Positions 10,201 through 19,507 of a DNA stretch of 64,000 nt are shown here, one piece after another. The first letter of the stretch is position 1, and the number at the start of each line of letters is the position of its first letter. The DNA is from Sphaerolaimus hirsutus (Eukaryota > Nematoda > Chromadorea > Monhysterida > Sphaerolaimidae), in assembly GCA_964036195.1 (NCBI GenBank), contig OZ038453.1, forward strand, positions 62,001 through 126,000, given 5' to 3'. The notes below the pieces were generated by a model. The model had not been told where the DNA came from and did no database searches. It saw only the letters and a list, made by a program, of their open reading frames with translations. The position numbers and the translations under genes are program-made.

Positions 10201-13200
10201 TTGTGACGAATTTGGTCCCAAAGTAATGTGATGTCATCTCTGTCCTTTTCAGGCACAGAATTGAGTGCAATTTCGTCGATGCAGTTGACGTCATTGACAC
10301 GTGGGGGTGTGAGTGTGTAGGTTTTTTCGATTTGTGAGGGTGTGAGGTTGAAAGATCCATCCGTCATTCTTTCCCATTCCTCTTTTGGAATTTTTCGCAT
10401 GGGTTCAATCGTGGTGGAATCGAGTTCCAACTCACGTTTTTCATCCATGTAACATGGTGGTGGGGTGCCCCAAAGAAAATGTATTGGGCGCAGTATCGCT
10501 GCACCAATGTCTGTGTTTGACAAGTATGACAATGGTCGCGTATTGACGGAGAATTCGACGTCTAGCATGACTGTGAGAAATTCATGCCATGTGAGACAAC
10601 GTCGTCCGCATGCTTTTTTGAGCAAGCGTTTGACTAAACCTACCATGCGTTCATACACGCCGCCCTGCCAAGGACTATTGGCTGTGATAAAATGCCATTT
10701 TACGTCCGGTAGCATTTTGACGCAATTTTTGAATGCTGGGGCATTGTCGGACCAAATTGTGTCCGGCATGCCTCGACGTGAAATAAAACGATTTAGAGCC
10801 ATAATTGTGTCAGCTGTCGAGACACTATTAGTTGACTCTAAATGGATGGCGCGTGTACTGAAGCATGTTAGCAACAAAATGTGTTGACTGTGACGGGTTC
10901 CGTTCTGTGAATAAACTAACGGTCCCATATAATCAATGCCAATATGTTGAAATGGCTTGATTTGTGATTGAGTTCGAGTGACAGGTAATGTGTGAAAATC
11001 AGGTAATGTGAATGGACCTCCTTCCGCTTTGCGGCATGTGACACATTTTCGCAAAATTTTTGCAACTACCTGCTTGGCACTTGACAACCAGCAGTGTTCG
11101 CGTAAATCTGCTAAAGTGTGAAGCATGCCACTGTGACCAGCAAGCTCATGAAAATGAGTAACCACTAGCGTTGTTAACCACCCTGTCTTTGGCAGGTAGT
11201 AAAACAACGAAGGGTTTCGATGTTCTTTGTGAGACACACGCGTGACACAATATAATAAATTATTCCACGCGTCCCATTTGAGCATGTGGTGTTTGCCAAG
11301 TTGCGCTTGTGAAATGCAACTGGCACATTCCTCTGCCTGTGAAATGCGCAATACATGTCGAAATGCTTCGTTCAAATCAGCTTGTGTGATGGGTTTTGAT
11401 AAATATTCGCTTTCGCGCTTTGCAGCTTTATGCATGGAGCGATTTAGCCAATATGTCTTGACACGAAGCAAATATACGACAGTACGCAACAATTTTGACA
11501 GTGTTGAAAATCGTCGAATGTCGATTTCGAATGGATTTGAAGGGATGTGACGTTGTCGACTTTCGACAAACGGATTTTGAGGAGTGACATTTTGTGACAA
11601 ATTGGGGTCCAAGTTGACGGGTACTTGCTGTGCAAGAGCATTAGCTGGCTGTGAATCAGGCTGTGAAACGGGCTGTGAAGTTACTGCTCCAGCATATAAA
11701 GGTCGACTGATGTGAATGTCGCCTTTCGCAAGCTCTTCGGTGACAGGTTGCGCTTGATATTGTGAAATGTCAAGCATGGTTGATGTGAGAGGTTCAGCTA
11801 AAAATGTAGGTCCGGTGAACCACATTGTTTCGATCATCAGTTGATCAAAAGTGCAACCCCGTGACGCGATGTCGGCTGGGTTGTCTTTTGTAGCAACCTT
11901 GCAAATTTGAATGCAATGTTTTGACATTAGTGAGTGGATTTTTGTGACCCGATTGTTGACAAAAGTAGCCAGCGGCTTTGCTGTATACAGCCAGCCGATG
12001 ACAACGGTACTATCGGTCCAGAGGAAATTACTGTGAATTTTCCATCCACCCAGCTCAACGAGTTCATGATGTAAATAATCGATGAGCTGTGCACCAATTG
12101 TGACACCTAGCAACTCCAAGCGTGTGATTGTGAGGGGTTGACCTTGTTTTGACGGAAGTGGGGCTAGTTTTGTGCGAGCTGTGAGAAAACCACTAAAATA
12201 TCGGTCATCTTCATAACCGTATTCGTCAGGTGAAATCGCTTGTTGACGCAAATAAGCGCAAACGGCGTATCCATCTTTTGAGGCATCGCAAAACACATGT
12301 AATTCTAATGGTCTTGTGACCGCTTTGACATCGATGCCAAAAGAGTGAAAGGATCGCGGGAATTTGATTTGACTTATGGACGAAAGATGTCGTTTTAAAT
12401 CGTCCAGTAAGTCATCCGCCTCTGGGTCTTCAATGAGTTCATCCCAGGTTGTGATATTGCACCTTTGAATTATTTGTGACACGCGAAATTTCAACCGAAA
12501 TAACGCGGGTGCTGTGACGCCAATAGGATCGTATGTCGAAGCCAGCAATTTATTTAAATTGCGGCGAGTGGCTGTGACAATGAGCGTGAAATCTTTTTTG
12601 GGAGCTGGCACTGCAATGGTGTCTTCAATGTGATCGTAAACGAGACCCATTACTTTGATGTATTGTGACTTTTTCGGGTTGAGGTCATCGGGTTTGATTT
12701 TTTCCGAGACCATAGGCGAATTTGTCATCCATTCGCGCATGTTGAAATTTGCTCTGGCAAAAACAGCTTTAATTAAACGATAGAGCTGTATTGCATATTT
12801 GTCATCATCTACGCTGATAACTAAATTATCAACGTAAATGCTGTTGAGCAACAGCTCCAATTTCATTCGTTCATTGGTTTCAGCGGGATGCATGTGAGCT
12901 AATTCCTCTTCTAGGTGATATTTGATGACAGTTGACAAAATGGATGGACTGCATGTGAGGCCAAACAGTACCCTTGTGAATTGCATCATTTGAATATTGT
13001 CTTCATGTGACGGAATGGTGTCATCACGCAGCCAGTAAAATTTTGTGAAGGCGCGTGATTTTGGGTGAAGAGCAATTTGTAAAAATGCTTTTTCAATATC
13101 CGCTAATAACACCACTTTTCCAGCTCTGAAGCGAAGCATTAATCCGAGCGCCAGTGGTGTGAGAACTGGACCTCGAAATAAGCAATTATTGAGACTTGGT

Positions 13201-16200
13201 TTGCCTGCAGAACCATCATACACTATTCGACATGTTGTCGATCTGCCAGGTGTGAGGACAGGTTGGTGAGGTAAGATGTGTTCTTGCAGACCATCTTGTG
13301 AACCATAGACGGTTTCGATGACCCCTTTGTGAAGCTGATCTGAGATGACTTTCGCGTATGTAGCGAATAAATCGGGATCTTTTCGAAACCGTTTCAACAG
13401 TGACAGAAAGCGACGAAATGCTTCTGCATTGTTAGTTGGCAATTCTTGAATGGTTGATTTGAATGGCCAATTCACGCTATAGCGACCAGTTTCTGGATCA
13501 AGAGTAATTGATTCCAGAATTAACTGTTCAGCTATGTCGTCATCATGTGATAAGGGATCATCTGTGATACCTATTGACTCGAGACTGTGAAATTGAAATA
13601 ATGTCTCTTGGCCAACAGCAACAGCTGATGAAGCATGTGAACTGCATGAAACCATGAATTGATGTGGGGAAATGTCGGGTGTTGTGACGAATGATTGTGA
13701 GGACGCATTTCCTCCTAACATCAACCCAAGTATTGATTCGACTATGATCAAACCAGATGGGAGTTCGATTTCTGTTGGTCGAATATCGAACTTCCAATAA
13801 TAGTCTTGACCAATGACTACATCTGGTTGGCATAGTTTGTGACAAAACTCATCAGTCATTTCGGTCAATTCAAGCGGTTCTGCGAATTGTTCTTGTGCAT
13901 GTTCACCGTACACAATATAAATGACTGTTTTGTCGTCTTGTGACAAAGGAGGTGGGCATGCATATGTTGCTAAATTATCCACTGCACGTAAGGTGAGCGG
14001 AATTTGTAACATATTGCCCTTATTGTCGACGTGTTTGTAAATAGGCATGACAGCCTCGACCAAAAACGTATTGACTGTGACAGGCGTTTTTGTCGCAAAC
14101 ACGTTCATTTGAAGAACGACATCTCCTTTGTTTTCAAAGTTATACTCATTTGCCACGGATGCTTTAATATATGAATATTCGCATCCAGTGTCAAAGAATA
14201 TTAACAAAGGGTCTGTGACTCGATTTAATTCAGCGTCTTTATTAATTAATGAAGCCTGGGCCACTTGCAAACGAACAATAGGTGCAAAATCGAACTCACA
14301 TTCTTGTTCGGCCTGCTGCCTGGTAGCGGGGTTGGGGTTACCGTAACCCGCCTGTGCGCTCAGCACCTCCACCGTGGGCCTGTGACTAGGTTGAAGTGGC
14401 ACCGACGATGACATTTGATTCGGGTTGAGGTGTGGGTACACCTCGTACCGTTTCTGCTGGAAGCCGCGGATTTTGGCCTCGACGGTCTCCATATCTGTGC
14501 CTTCCTGGATGAGGTTGGCACGGAGCGTCGTCCACAGCTCGTTCTCACTGTGATATTTGCGGGCTTCCTCCTGAGCTTTCGCCTGTTGTGCGTTAGCGGG
14601 CCTCGGCCATTCGCCCATGTCGAGCGGGCCGTCCATGTCCAGCTGGTACAGCGTACTCTGTCTCCACCGGAAATCGTTTTCATCCGGTGGGATCACACAC
14701 ACGCTCATCGGTTCCGTTTGTGAAGGCGGATACGATGGCGGTGCATGTGACGACGCCGCGCCCGTTGTGATTACCTGAGCGTTGACAAAATTAGCGCTCG
14801 TTGCTTTGACAAAGGCTTTATTTTGTGAATTGTTTACCTGACGCCTGGCGGGTGCCTGTCTGGTAGGACAGAACGCCCCGTGATGCTGACCAATCTGGCG
14901 ACAGTAGTAGCAACTCAATTGTTGAGTGCACTGTGCCGCTTGATGGCCTCTGCGCGTGCAGCGCGTGCACACGTCGCCCAAAGCTCGCAACCGTTCAGTG
15001 CGCTCTCTCGGTGTGACGTATTGAGGGCAATCGGTTGTGTAGTGCTCTTTGACGCCGCAGAACAAGCACTCGAATTTCGGCTGGCGATAGTTAGCAGCAG
15101 GTTGTGAGGGCTGCTTTTGACTAATCGCTCCGATCGCCGGAGTTCTGGGAGGTTGAGTGGAATTTTTATTTTTTCCTTGTGATTTACCAGCGTTAGCGTT
15201 GGTACCAGCAAAAGCAACCGTATTGTGAATAGGTTTTGGTTTTGAAAAGGTATTTTGTGATTTATTTCCCTTTTTCTTTTGCTGTTGCCAACCTCCTCCA
15301 TTTTGTGGCTTTTTTACCGATGAATTTTGTGATTTCTGAACAACAGTTGAAGATTGTGAACTTTGTTGTTCAGTTTTCATCGCGTCTAACCGAGCACGAG
15401 CAATGGTAGTTAATGCATCGACAAACCTGACGACTGTGAGTTCGGTGTCGCCGGTTACAGCGGTGCGCATCGAATTCCGGTGTTCTTCTGTGACGGCAAG
15501 AACAATATTATCGGGAAGATAACCACGAATTATTCTTAACACTGCACCAGAATCGACACTTTCACCTCTTTCTTTAAGTTGATTGAGAGTTGACAAAAGG
15601 GTTCGTGTGAAATTTGTGAGAGAGTCTCCTCTTGACGAAGGTTTTTCAAGTGAATACAATTTATCCCAAAGGGCTGCTTGTACCCGATGCGTTTCACCAA
15701 AATTTGATTGTAACATGGTGACCGCTGTGATGTAATCTCGACCATCACCTTTTAATCCGGCTAGCAGTTCTGCTGCTGGACCGGTAAGGCTGAGCTTGAG
15801 GTATGTATATTTCATACCCATTGACAAATTAGCTCGGTCGTGAATTTGAGCTCGAAAAATCTCCCACCAAGCTGCCCATTCTAACGGATCACCGCTATAT
15901 TTAGCAAGCTCGATTTTTGGTAACTTTAACAAAGTTTCCGGTTGTGAAGGTTGAGAACTACTTCCCATATTGACATTGTTGTAAGGGGGTTGTGAAAGGG
16001 GTTGAGTAGTTAAATCAACAGTGGACTGACCTTTCAAGGAAAGTATCAACCTTTCCGCGGATTTGATGTGCGCTTGGGCAGACGCAATCCTCGATTCCAG
16101 CTCATCCATGAGCATCATCGCGTTGTTCGAGCCAGAGTAGAGCGCGCGATCCAATTTTGCGTTGGCGCTCTTTATCTCCTCGGCCGCTCCGTCTTCGTCT

Positions 16201-16535
16201 CTGTCTAGGCTTATGATGTAATCTTGGACAGTGGTTGTGAATTTGTCCATAGCCGTAGACAGGTCCGAGCGTTTCATCTCGGCCTGGTAGCCGTAGGCCT
16301 GAAGTAGTTCTAATACTTCCTCCGCCGCCCGTATGTTGACGGCGGCGGGTTGTGACTCGTCCTTGACGATTTTAGGAATCGGTTTGGATGTGAATCGTAG
16401 CACTCCGTTGCGCACTCCGGTCAGCGCCCGGCTATGCTGAGTCAACGGATGAGCTGTGTCGAACTCCTCAACGTTGCTCGCAGGCATAGCTGCGGCGGCG
16501 GCGGCGCGCTGAGCGCGTATGCGTTCGTCGGCCAT
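7251..16535 (-). CDS. BEL/Pao gag-pol-env polyprotein
   Basis: A single 3094-codon frame. Residues about 200-385 resemble the DUF1759 gag region (motif YSGDPLEW). Three Cys/His knuckles lie at about 486-555, the first two strictly CX2CX4HX4C. The protease active site FDTG is at about 781-784. The RT catalytic box is YVDN at 1234-1237, in place of YVDD. RNase H follows (CDAS near 1417, WTDST near 1506). The integrase has an HHCC region at about 1792-1835 and catalytic D1868, D1930 and E1962. A DUF5641-like domain spans about 2142-2201. The env-like part starts with a hydrophobic signal-like segment at 2271-2292 and ends with a membrane segment at 2839-2862. A glycine-rich membrane-proximal stretch (about 2800-2838) recalls herpesvirus glycoprotein B. 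Env has no frame break from pol, so cleavage or a spliced message would be needed to release it. Confidence 0.93.
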   Translation of the reverse strand: MADERIRAQRAAAAAAMPASNVEEFDTAHPLTQHSRALTGVRNGVLRFTSKPIPKIVKDESQPAAVNIRAAEEVLELLQAYGYQAEMKRSDLSTAMDKFTTTVQDYIISLDRDEDGAAEEIKSANAKLDRALYSGSNNAMMLMDELESRIASAQAHIKSAERLILSLKGQSTVDLTTQPLSQPPYNNVNMGSSSQPSQPETLLKLPKIELAKYSGDPLEWAAWWEIFRAQIHDRANLSMGMKYTYLKLSLTGPAAELLAGLKGDGRDYITAVTMLQSNFGETHRVQAALWDKLYSLEKPSSRGDSLTNFTRTLLSTLNQLKERGESVDSGAVLRIIRGYLPDNIVLAVTEEHRNSMRTAVTGDTELTVVRFVDALTTIARARLDAMKTEQQSSQSSTVVQKSQNSSVKKPQNGGGWQQQKKKGNKSQNTFSKPKPIHNTVAFAGTNANAGKSQGKNKNSTQPPRTPAIGAISQKQPSQPAANYRQPKFECLFCGVKEHYTTDCPQYVTPRERTERLRALGDVCTRCTRRGHQAAQCTQQLSCYYCRQIGQHHGAFCPTRQAPARRQVNNSQNKAFVKATSANFVNAQVITTGAASSHAPPSYPPSQTEPMSVCVIPPDENDFRWRQSTLYQLDMDGPLDMGEWPRPANAQQAKAQEEARKYHSENELWTTLRANLIQEGTDMETVEAKIRGFQQKRYEVYPHLNPNQMSSSVPLQPSHRPTVEVLSAQAGYGNPNPATRQQAEQECEFDFAPIVRLQVAQASLINKDAELNRVTDPLLIFFDTGCEYSYIKASVANEYNFENKGDVVLQMNVFATKTPVTVNTFLVEAVMPIYKHVDNKGNMLQIPLTLRAVDNLATYACPPPLSQDDKTVIYIVYGEHAQEQFAEPLELTEMTDEFCHKLCQPDVVIGQDYYWKFDIRPTEIELPSGLIIVESILGLMLGGNASSQSFVTTPDISPHQFMVSCSSHASSAVAVGQETLFQFHSLESIGITDDPLSHDDDIAEQLILESITLDPETGRYSVNWPFKSTIQELPTNNAEAFRRFLSLLKRFRKDPDLFATYAKVISDQLHKGVIETVYGSQDGLQEHILPHQPVLTPGRSTTCRIVYDGSAGKPSLNNCLFRGPVLTPLALGLMLRFRAGKVVLLADIEKAFLQIALHPKSRAFTKFYWLRDDTIPSHEDNIQMMQFTRVLFGLTCSPSILSTVIKYHLEEELAHMHPAETNERMKLELLLNSIYVDNLVISVDDDKYAIQLYRLIKAVFARANFNMREWMTNSPMVSEKIKPDDLNPKKSQYIKVMGLVYDHIEDTIAVPAPKKDFTLIVTATRRNLNKLLASTYDPIGVTAPALFRLKFRVSQIIQRCNITTWDELIEDPEADDLLDDLKRHLSSISQIKFPRSFHSFGIDVKAVTRPLELHVFCDASKDGYAVCAYLRQQAISPDEYGYEDDRYFSGFLTARTKLAPLPSKQGQPLTITRLELLGVTIGAQLIDYLHHELVELGGWKIHSNFLWTDSTVVIGWLYTAKPLATFVNNRVTKIHSLMSKHCIQICKVATKDNPADIASRGCTFDQLMIETMWFTGPTFLAEPLTSTMLDISQYQAQPVTEELAKGDIHISRPLYAGAVTSQPVSQPDSQPANALAQQVPVNLDPNLSQNVTPQNPFVESRQRHIPSNPFEIDIRRFSTLSKLLRTVVYLLRVKTYWLNRSMHKAAKRESEYLSKPITQADLNEAFRHVLRISQAEECASCISQAQLGKHHMLKWDAWNNLLYCVTRVSHKEHRNPSLFYYLPKTGWLTTLVVTHFHELAGHSGMLHTLADLREHCWLSSAKQVVAKILRKCVTCRKAEGGPFTLPDFHTLPVTRTQSQIKPFQHIGIDYMGPLVYSQNGTRHSQHILLLTCFSTRAIHLESTNSVSTADTIMALNRFISRRGMPDTIWSDNAPAFKNCVKMLPDVKWHFITANSPWQGGVYERMVGLVKRLLKKACGRRCLTWHEFLTVMLDVEFSVNTRPLSYLSNTDIGAAILRPIHFLWGTPPPCYMDEKRELELDSTTIEPMRKIPKEEWERMTDGSFNLTPSQIEKTYTLTPPRVNDVNCIDEIALNSVPEKDRDDITLLWDQIRHNREVLWYEWSRQYIDLLKDRAKNQRLKRGTINEAPKRGQVVLITDDKQPRGMWQMGRVHEIHVSSDGKIRAVTVLSSNGRRTRRSPSNLVPLEIDTEDGVEYKIDTEVKDDDNSQPSPDKGDDSQTDKSHQQSQSSQQDARRANPRRTCRYTGTYSFWGNVSHLIALSLLIQSKLANALTWTDQYHKTFNLCHKTRTGHAIQLPEKITCHFPQVTAIEDIVVSIWMLRVQPQTTPIYRCFQQEHTIVTYMSLVGGKAMLPPEIIKNHRVTTYDCMIAYQNKTWKGEPLIKIGHALWSTNKSLHIDYCYFCHNLSNTVMNFHIEEGVVASLDGKKIVSEIQDLSHCNPQAGYCYDSDNGVSLWNATAFNKQCAFQEIGQFDAQYSQNHYIVEKLQAAFSVTWRSQQFPNNAECVPKDAKYIDQGSAFIQFLRYQLKKLKKPPTEKAPLHFKLAPNLDVGVFHLLTARQQYEVDKIAHLEQKQFGSIWQQLCHIRQTQLDIIHAIVTFNPTLGLRALLGRQNLYAEWHGDILMFWDCKPVTAEIIYFQHEYNNTCYKFLPVKVTNHPHIMFVAPGTNDLITHSPIDHCLMKDHKYYQLNDNSWANENGPTNLHVTKLPIELIWAGSWKPFTLNVSGSPGVSMTDIAFSIMAAHHHFQNLQRLEQQVTRSVDYIATKSNDPKAVQAYIAGIGQGVGAYFEGVGKELGHIIHGSVTGGASALDTLLTGPLQTAVNIILIILTIACIGYIVYVYMQWRLVTGRGMLPDIKGFFRRKGRKDKNPNKREPRPFNKEKSVSDGDVTARRSRQAVSTNPLCQTKSSHNRHNRQVRHSYLQSLSHPSNEFLHSNGLQDARYSLDRIPRSVIVPNASKKSKWRRGRAGSQNLHPPASHNRRARHQTPDSQSPSLSQRKSQWKTRSLTASPLQKRLKRFAGVAGLPGEQKLSHKTFSFIPQTFHKFNNINQKLVKSKVKRSKKICDLPQTNTFTV
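7272..7399 (-). other. predicted intron 2 in the env tail
   Basis: The donor CCCAG|GTGAGC ends the exon at 7400, and the acceptor CCTTCCTCAG precedes 7271, giving a 128-nt intron. Both sites are close to consensus. Removing it joins the frame used after intron 1, which stops within the intron, to another open frame that continues to 6818. Confidence 0.5.
7720..7829 (-). other. predicted intron 1 in the env tail
   Basis: On the minus strand a strong donor, TCG|GTAAGC, ends the exon at 7830. An acceptor, CGTCACAG, precedes 7719. The intron would be 110 nt. It leaves the long frame at a codon boundary and enters, also at a codon boundary, a different frame that is open from 7983 to 7396. The acceptor has a weak pyrimidine tract. 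Confidence 0.4.
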
Positions 16536-16795
16536 AGCAAAGTTTGATCAATTTATTGCTTATTAGCAAAGTGGTAGCTAGCTGTGAACGAAATAAAATA
16601 ATAAAATAAATATTTCGAATCTTGTGACTTGTACTTGTAAAATCGTAAGTATTTATGCACGCGCTACTAACGATTTTGCGTCCAAAACCGTATTACCGTA
16701 ACCCCGTGCGTGTGACTCAAACTGTGAAAAGCAATTTCCAATGAAATTTCGCGCGAGACGACTTAATTAGAGTGACCAATTAGTTTTAATTAGTC

Positions 16796-16813
16796 ACCCT
16801 GCTCGCTGCGCCA
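16796..16813 (-). promoter_or_regulatory. primer binding site, tRNA-Ser type
   Basis: The plus strand next to the 5' LTR reads ACCCTGCTCGCTGCGCCA, which has the form of a tRNA 3' end including CCA. The transcript therefore carries its complement, beginning TGGCGCAGCG. From general knowledge of metazoan tRNAs this matches the acceptor and T-arm end of tRNA-Ser. It would prime minus-strand DNA synthesis. Confidence 0.7.
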
Positions 16814-17911
16814 TGTAAAATAATACGGAACTTGTTAAAGTGACTTGTGAACCAGCTCCTTTTCCTAACCGAGGAAGAGGACAAATGTGAACAAGTGAAA
16901 GTTGACGTGAAGCGTCGTCTCTAGTTGACGTTCCGTTATTTTATCAAATGTGATTAGTTGAGTTGAAGTGAATTGACGTGAGTTAGTGTGAAGCAAATTT
17001 AGATTGTTTACCAAAGGTTTTGACGAACGTTTTTATTTAGGCGATTAAATACAAAGAATTAAATGTAAATAAAATATATATAAAAATATACGTAAACAAA
17101 GGAATTAATTTACAACTAAATTAATTACTTAAATAAAACTTAAAAGAAGCTCTAATTACCGGAGGAATAAGGCAATTAAAAGAAGGCACTTAATTACGAC
17201 AAAAGGCGAGAATTAAGTGGCGCGGTTGTGAATAAAGCACCTCAAACAGCGCTGGTGTGAAATAAAGCACTGAGGTGACTTAGAGCACCAAGCGTTAAAC
17301 TTAGCACCAAAAACAAGCGACTTAATAAAGTGACTACGGCGCTTATTTAGATCCTAGGAAGAGATTCGTGTGAAGTTGACGAGGTTGCAAACACTGCCGA
17401 TTGTAGCTGTGAAATCGGCTTTTAAGGGCCGACCGATGGCGATTGGTTTGGCGCCAATCTGTCGGCTCTAATCTCCGATTTTTACCCAACATTTCCAATT
17501 GTGAAAGTTCAATCCTTGCCCGCTCGCTTCTCCGATGAAAAGCGAGCTAAACTGGCAAGATAGTGAAAATGTGAGACAAGCCAGACGGCATTTGAAATGG
17601 CGCGCGGGCCCGGCGCCCTGCTCGGGGCGGGCCCGCCGCTTAACATAAACATGACGGCGTATTTGCGTGCTGCTTGTCAAGGAAATGTGGCGGAATGTGA
17701 GCAATGACTAAGATCTAAATATGTGAACGATGTGAAGCGCACGTTGTAAACAACATCGCTTGAGATATTAATTGGTGAAGGTGAAGATGTTAAAATGGGA
17801 ATGTAAATATGAATGAAATCTTGACGAGTTGAATTAATTGAATATAAAAGAGAACATAAGAAAGTTAACTTAAATATTATAGGTTTTTACATTTTACGAT
17901 AATGTTACACA
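16814..17911 (-). repeat. 5' LTR of the BEL element
   Basis: It is 1098 bp, the same length as the other LTR and matching it apart from C at 17197 (T at 6020). Transcription on the minus strand would start inside it and run toward 7251. Confidence 0.95.
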
Positions 17912-17916
17912 GTCTT
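17912..17916. repeat. BEL target site duplication, right copy
   Basis: GTCTT follows the ACA end of the LTR and is continuous with TTTCAAGGTG, the sequence next to GTCTT in the unoccupied right arm. Confidence 0.9.
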
Positions 17917-18748
17917 TTTCAAGGTGTATAAGGAATAAAAGGGGAGAAAAATCGCTAAAAGTAGGTGAAAGATGGCTAAAAATGGGCATATAAGCAGCTA
18001 GGGAAAGTAGCCCAAAATTTAGCATCTGGGATAGATAGATAGCTGGGCGGTTTGGGGGAACCCCCCCCCCCCCCTTCATACCCTCTGATATTTGCTAAAT
18101 ATCTTGTTTTCAAACAAAAATACAACAATTGAGCATGGTTGACAAGAAATGGATATCGACCACTTGGAAATATAGCCCTGTTGTGAAGGAGGTAATCACA
18201 GCAATAAACTTGCTTTTTTTGAATTTTACTTACACTAAATCCTCGGAGGGAGTTATTTTTGTCAGACTTTTTAGCTGGGAGGGGGTTATTCGATGGGAGG
18301 AGTTACTTTTTCCATCAGAATATCTAGCAAAATGCACGATCAATATATATATATAGGTATATATTTAGTAAATACATATGATCAGGCTTGGTGCCATAAC
18401 ATCACATCATCAGATAGCCAGGAAACAATGTGTCAAAAATAAAATTCACACTTCAGTACTTGAAAAGGTGGAAACAAACTTGTGCAGTAATGAAAAGCCC
18501 TGTGCCATTACCCATGTAAACCCATTATGCATCTAGAACCGGCACGCATTTAACTACCTCATTTATTTAATTAAATACCCGTCATGCTGAAAATATGCAA
18601 TAAAACACATTATCTAGTGATTTTAAAGGTGAAAATCCATACAAAGTATGAAAATTAGCTACTTTGGGTGAAAATTAGGGTAAAAATTGCTCAAAAGTGC
18701 TCCAGATAGCTTGGCAATTTGTGGGGGGAGGGGCTGTTCAGGGGAAAG
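17917..18748. other. intergenic repeats left of the K2P gene
   Basis: It holds a block of the AGCTATCTATC-type C-run repeat (17940-18080) and AT-rich sequence. All of it is also in the right arm (30626-31264 and 31730-32330). No gene was recognised. The 75-codon open frame at 18129-18356 overlaps MITE sequence. Confidence 0.45.
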
Positions 18749-19191
18749 TACCGTATTACCTCGAATTATCCTCCCCCTTGAATTGACCCCCTCCCCCCTC
18801 GAATAAACCCCCCTCAAAATGGGCTGGGGAAACAATAAACCCCCCTCGAAATACCCCCCCTTCGGAATGATGTACGCCATGTAAATACATAATAAATACG
18901 TCATGTATGCAATGTACATGATGTATTTATATTACTGTTAATTTGCATTGCAGCTACACATAGACTAGTTTGTGTAGCTATCTACGTTTTTATGTCCAAA
19001 TATATCCTGTTTGGACACATTTATTACCTGTTTTGGGTATGCAAATGCCCACTATTTACTACAACCCTTACGAAAATTTGTGACGAAATAATAAAACCCC
19101 CCTCGAATAAACCTCCCCCTCGAATTAACCCCCCTCAAATTCTGCTGGCGAAATAATAAACCCCCATAGAGGTTTTTCAAGGTAATACGGT
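18749..19191. mobile_element. TACCGTATTACCTCGAATTA-type MITE
   Basis: Ends are TACCGTATTACCTCGAATTA and GGTTTTTCAAGGTAATACGGTA. The outer thirds repeat the word TCGAATTA or TCGAAATA between C runs. The middle holds short direct and inverted copies of GTACATGATGTA. The right-arm ortholog is 30198-30625. Similar elements are at 46157-46424, 53613-54049 and 57308-58489. Confidence 0.8.
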
Positions 19192-19324
19192 AACCTAAAA
19201 ATTTGTCTCTGGTAAAGATAGATAGCTAGATGGTTTGGGGTGGGATTACCCGCCCCTTTCTCACCCCTGCGGGTATAATGTGTCTATAATGGTCTACATG
19301 CATAATGGGTTTACATGCATATAG

Positions 19325-19507
19325 GCCTGACCCGCAATGAAACACTGGTGCCATTTCAGGAAATGGGCCGGAACGCGAGTGAACACGTGAAACACAGCCT
19401 GAAACAGCCGACGCCCCGCTGGGTGCGCATCTTGAAGCACACCTACCACAACTACGGCGGCAAGCACATCATGCTCATACTCATCCTTGCTGCCTATATC
19501 ATGTTGG
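19325..19507 (+). CDS. K2P exon A: N-terminal segment and TM1
   Basis: The acceptor CATATAG and donor G|GTCAGT bound 183 nt. It encodes the pre-membrane segment (NETLVPFQEMGRN) and most of TM1, and ends in phase 1. The right-arm copy (30081-29899) encodes the same protein; the ATC-to-ATT change I saw is silent. Confidence 0.88.

Larger units (their letters stand above)
5637..17911 (-). mobile_element. complete BEL/Pao LTR retrotransposon with env-like gene
   Basis: The element is 12275 bp: two 1098-bp LTRs, a primer binding site, one long gag-pol-env frame and a short 3' region. The insertion is flanked by GTCTT on both sides (5632-5636 and 17912-17916), a 5-bp duplication. The matching point of the right arm (near 32330) reads straight across with a single GTCTT, so it is the empty site. 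The LTRs differ at one base that I could find (T at 6020, C at 17197) and the long frame has no stop, so insertion was recent. The domain order PR-RT-RH-IN and the DUF1759/DUF1758/DUF5641-like modules are typical of BEL/Pao. Confidence 0.95.
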
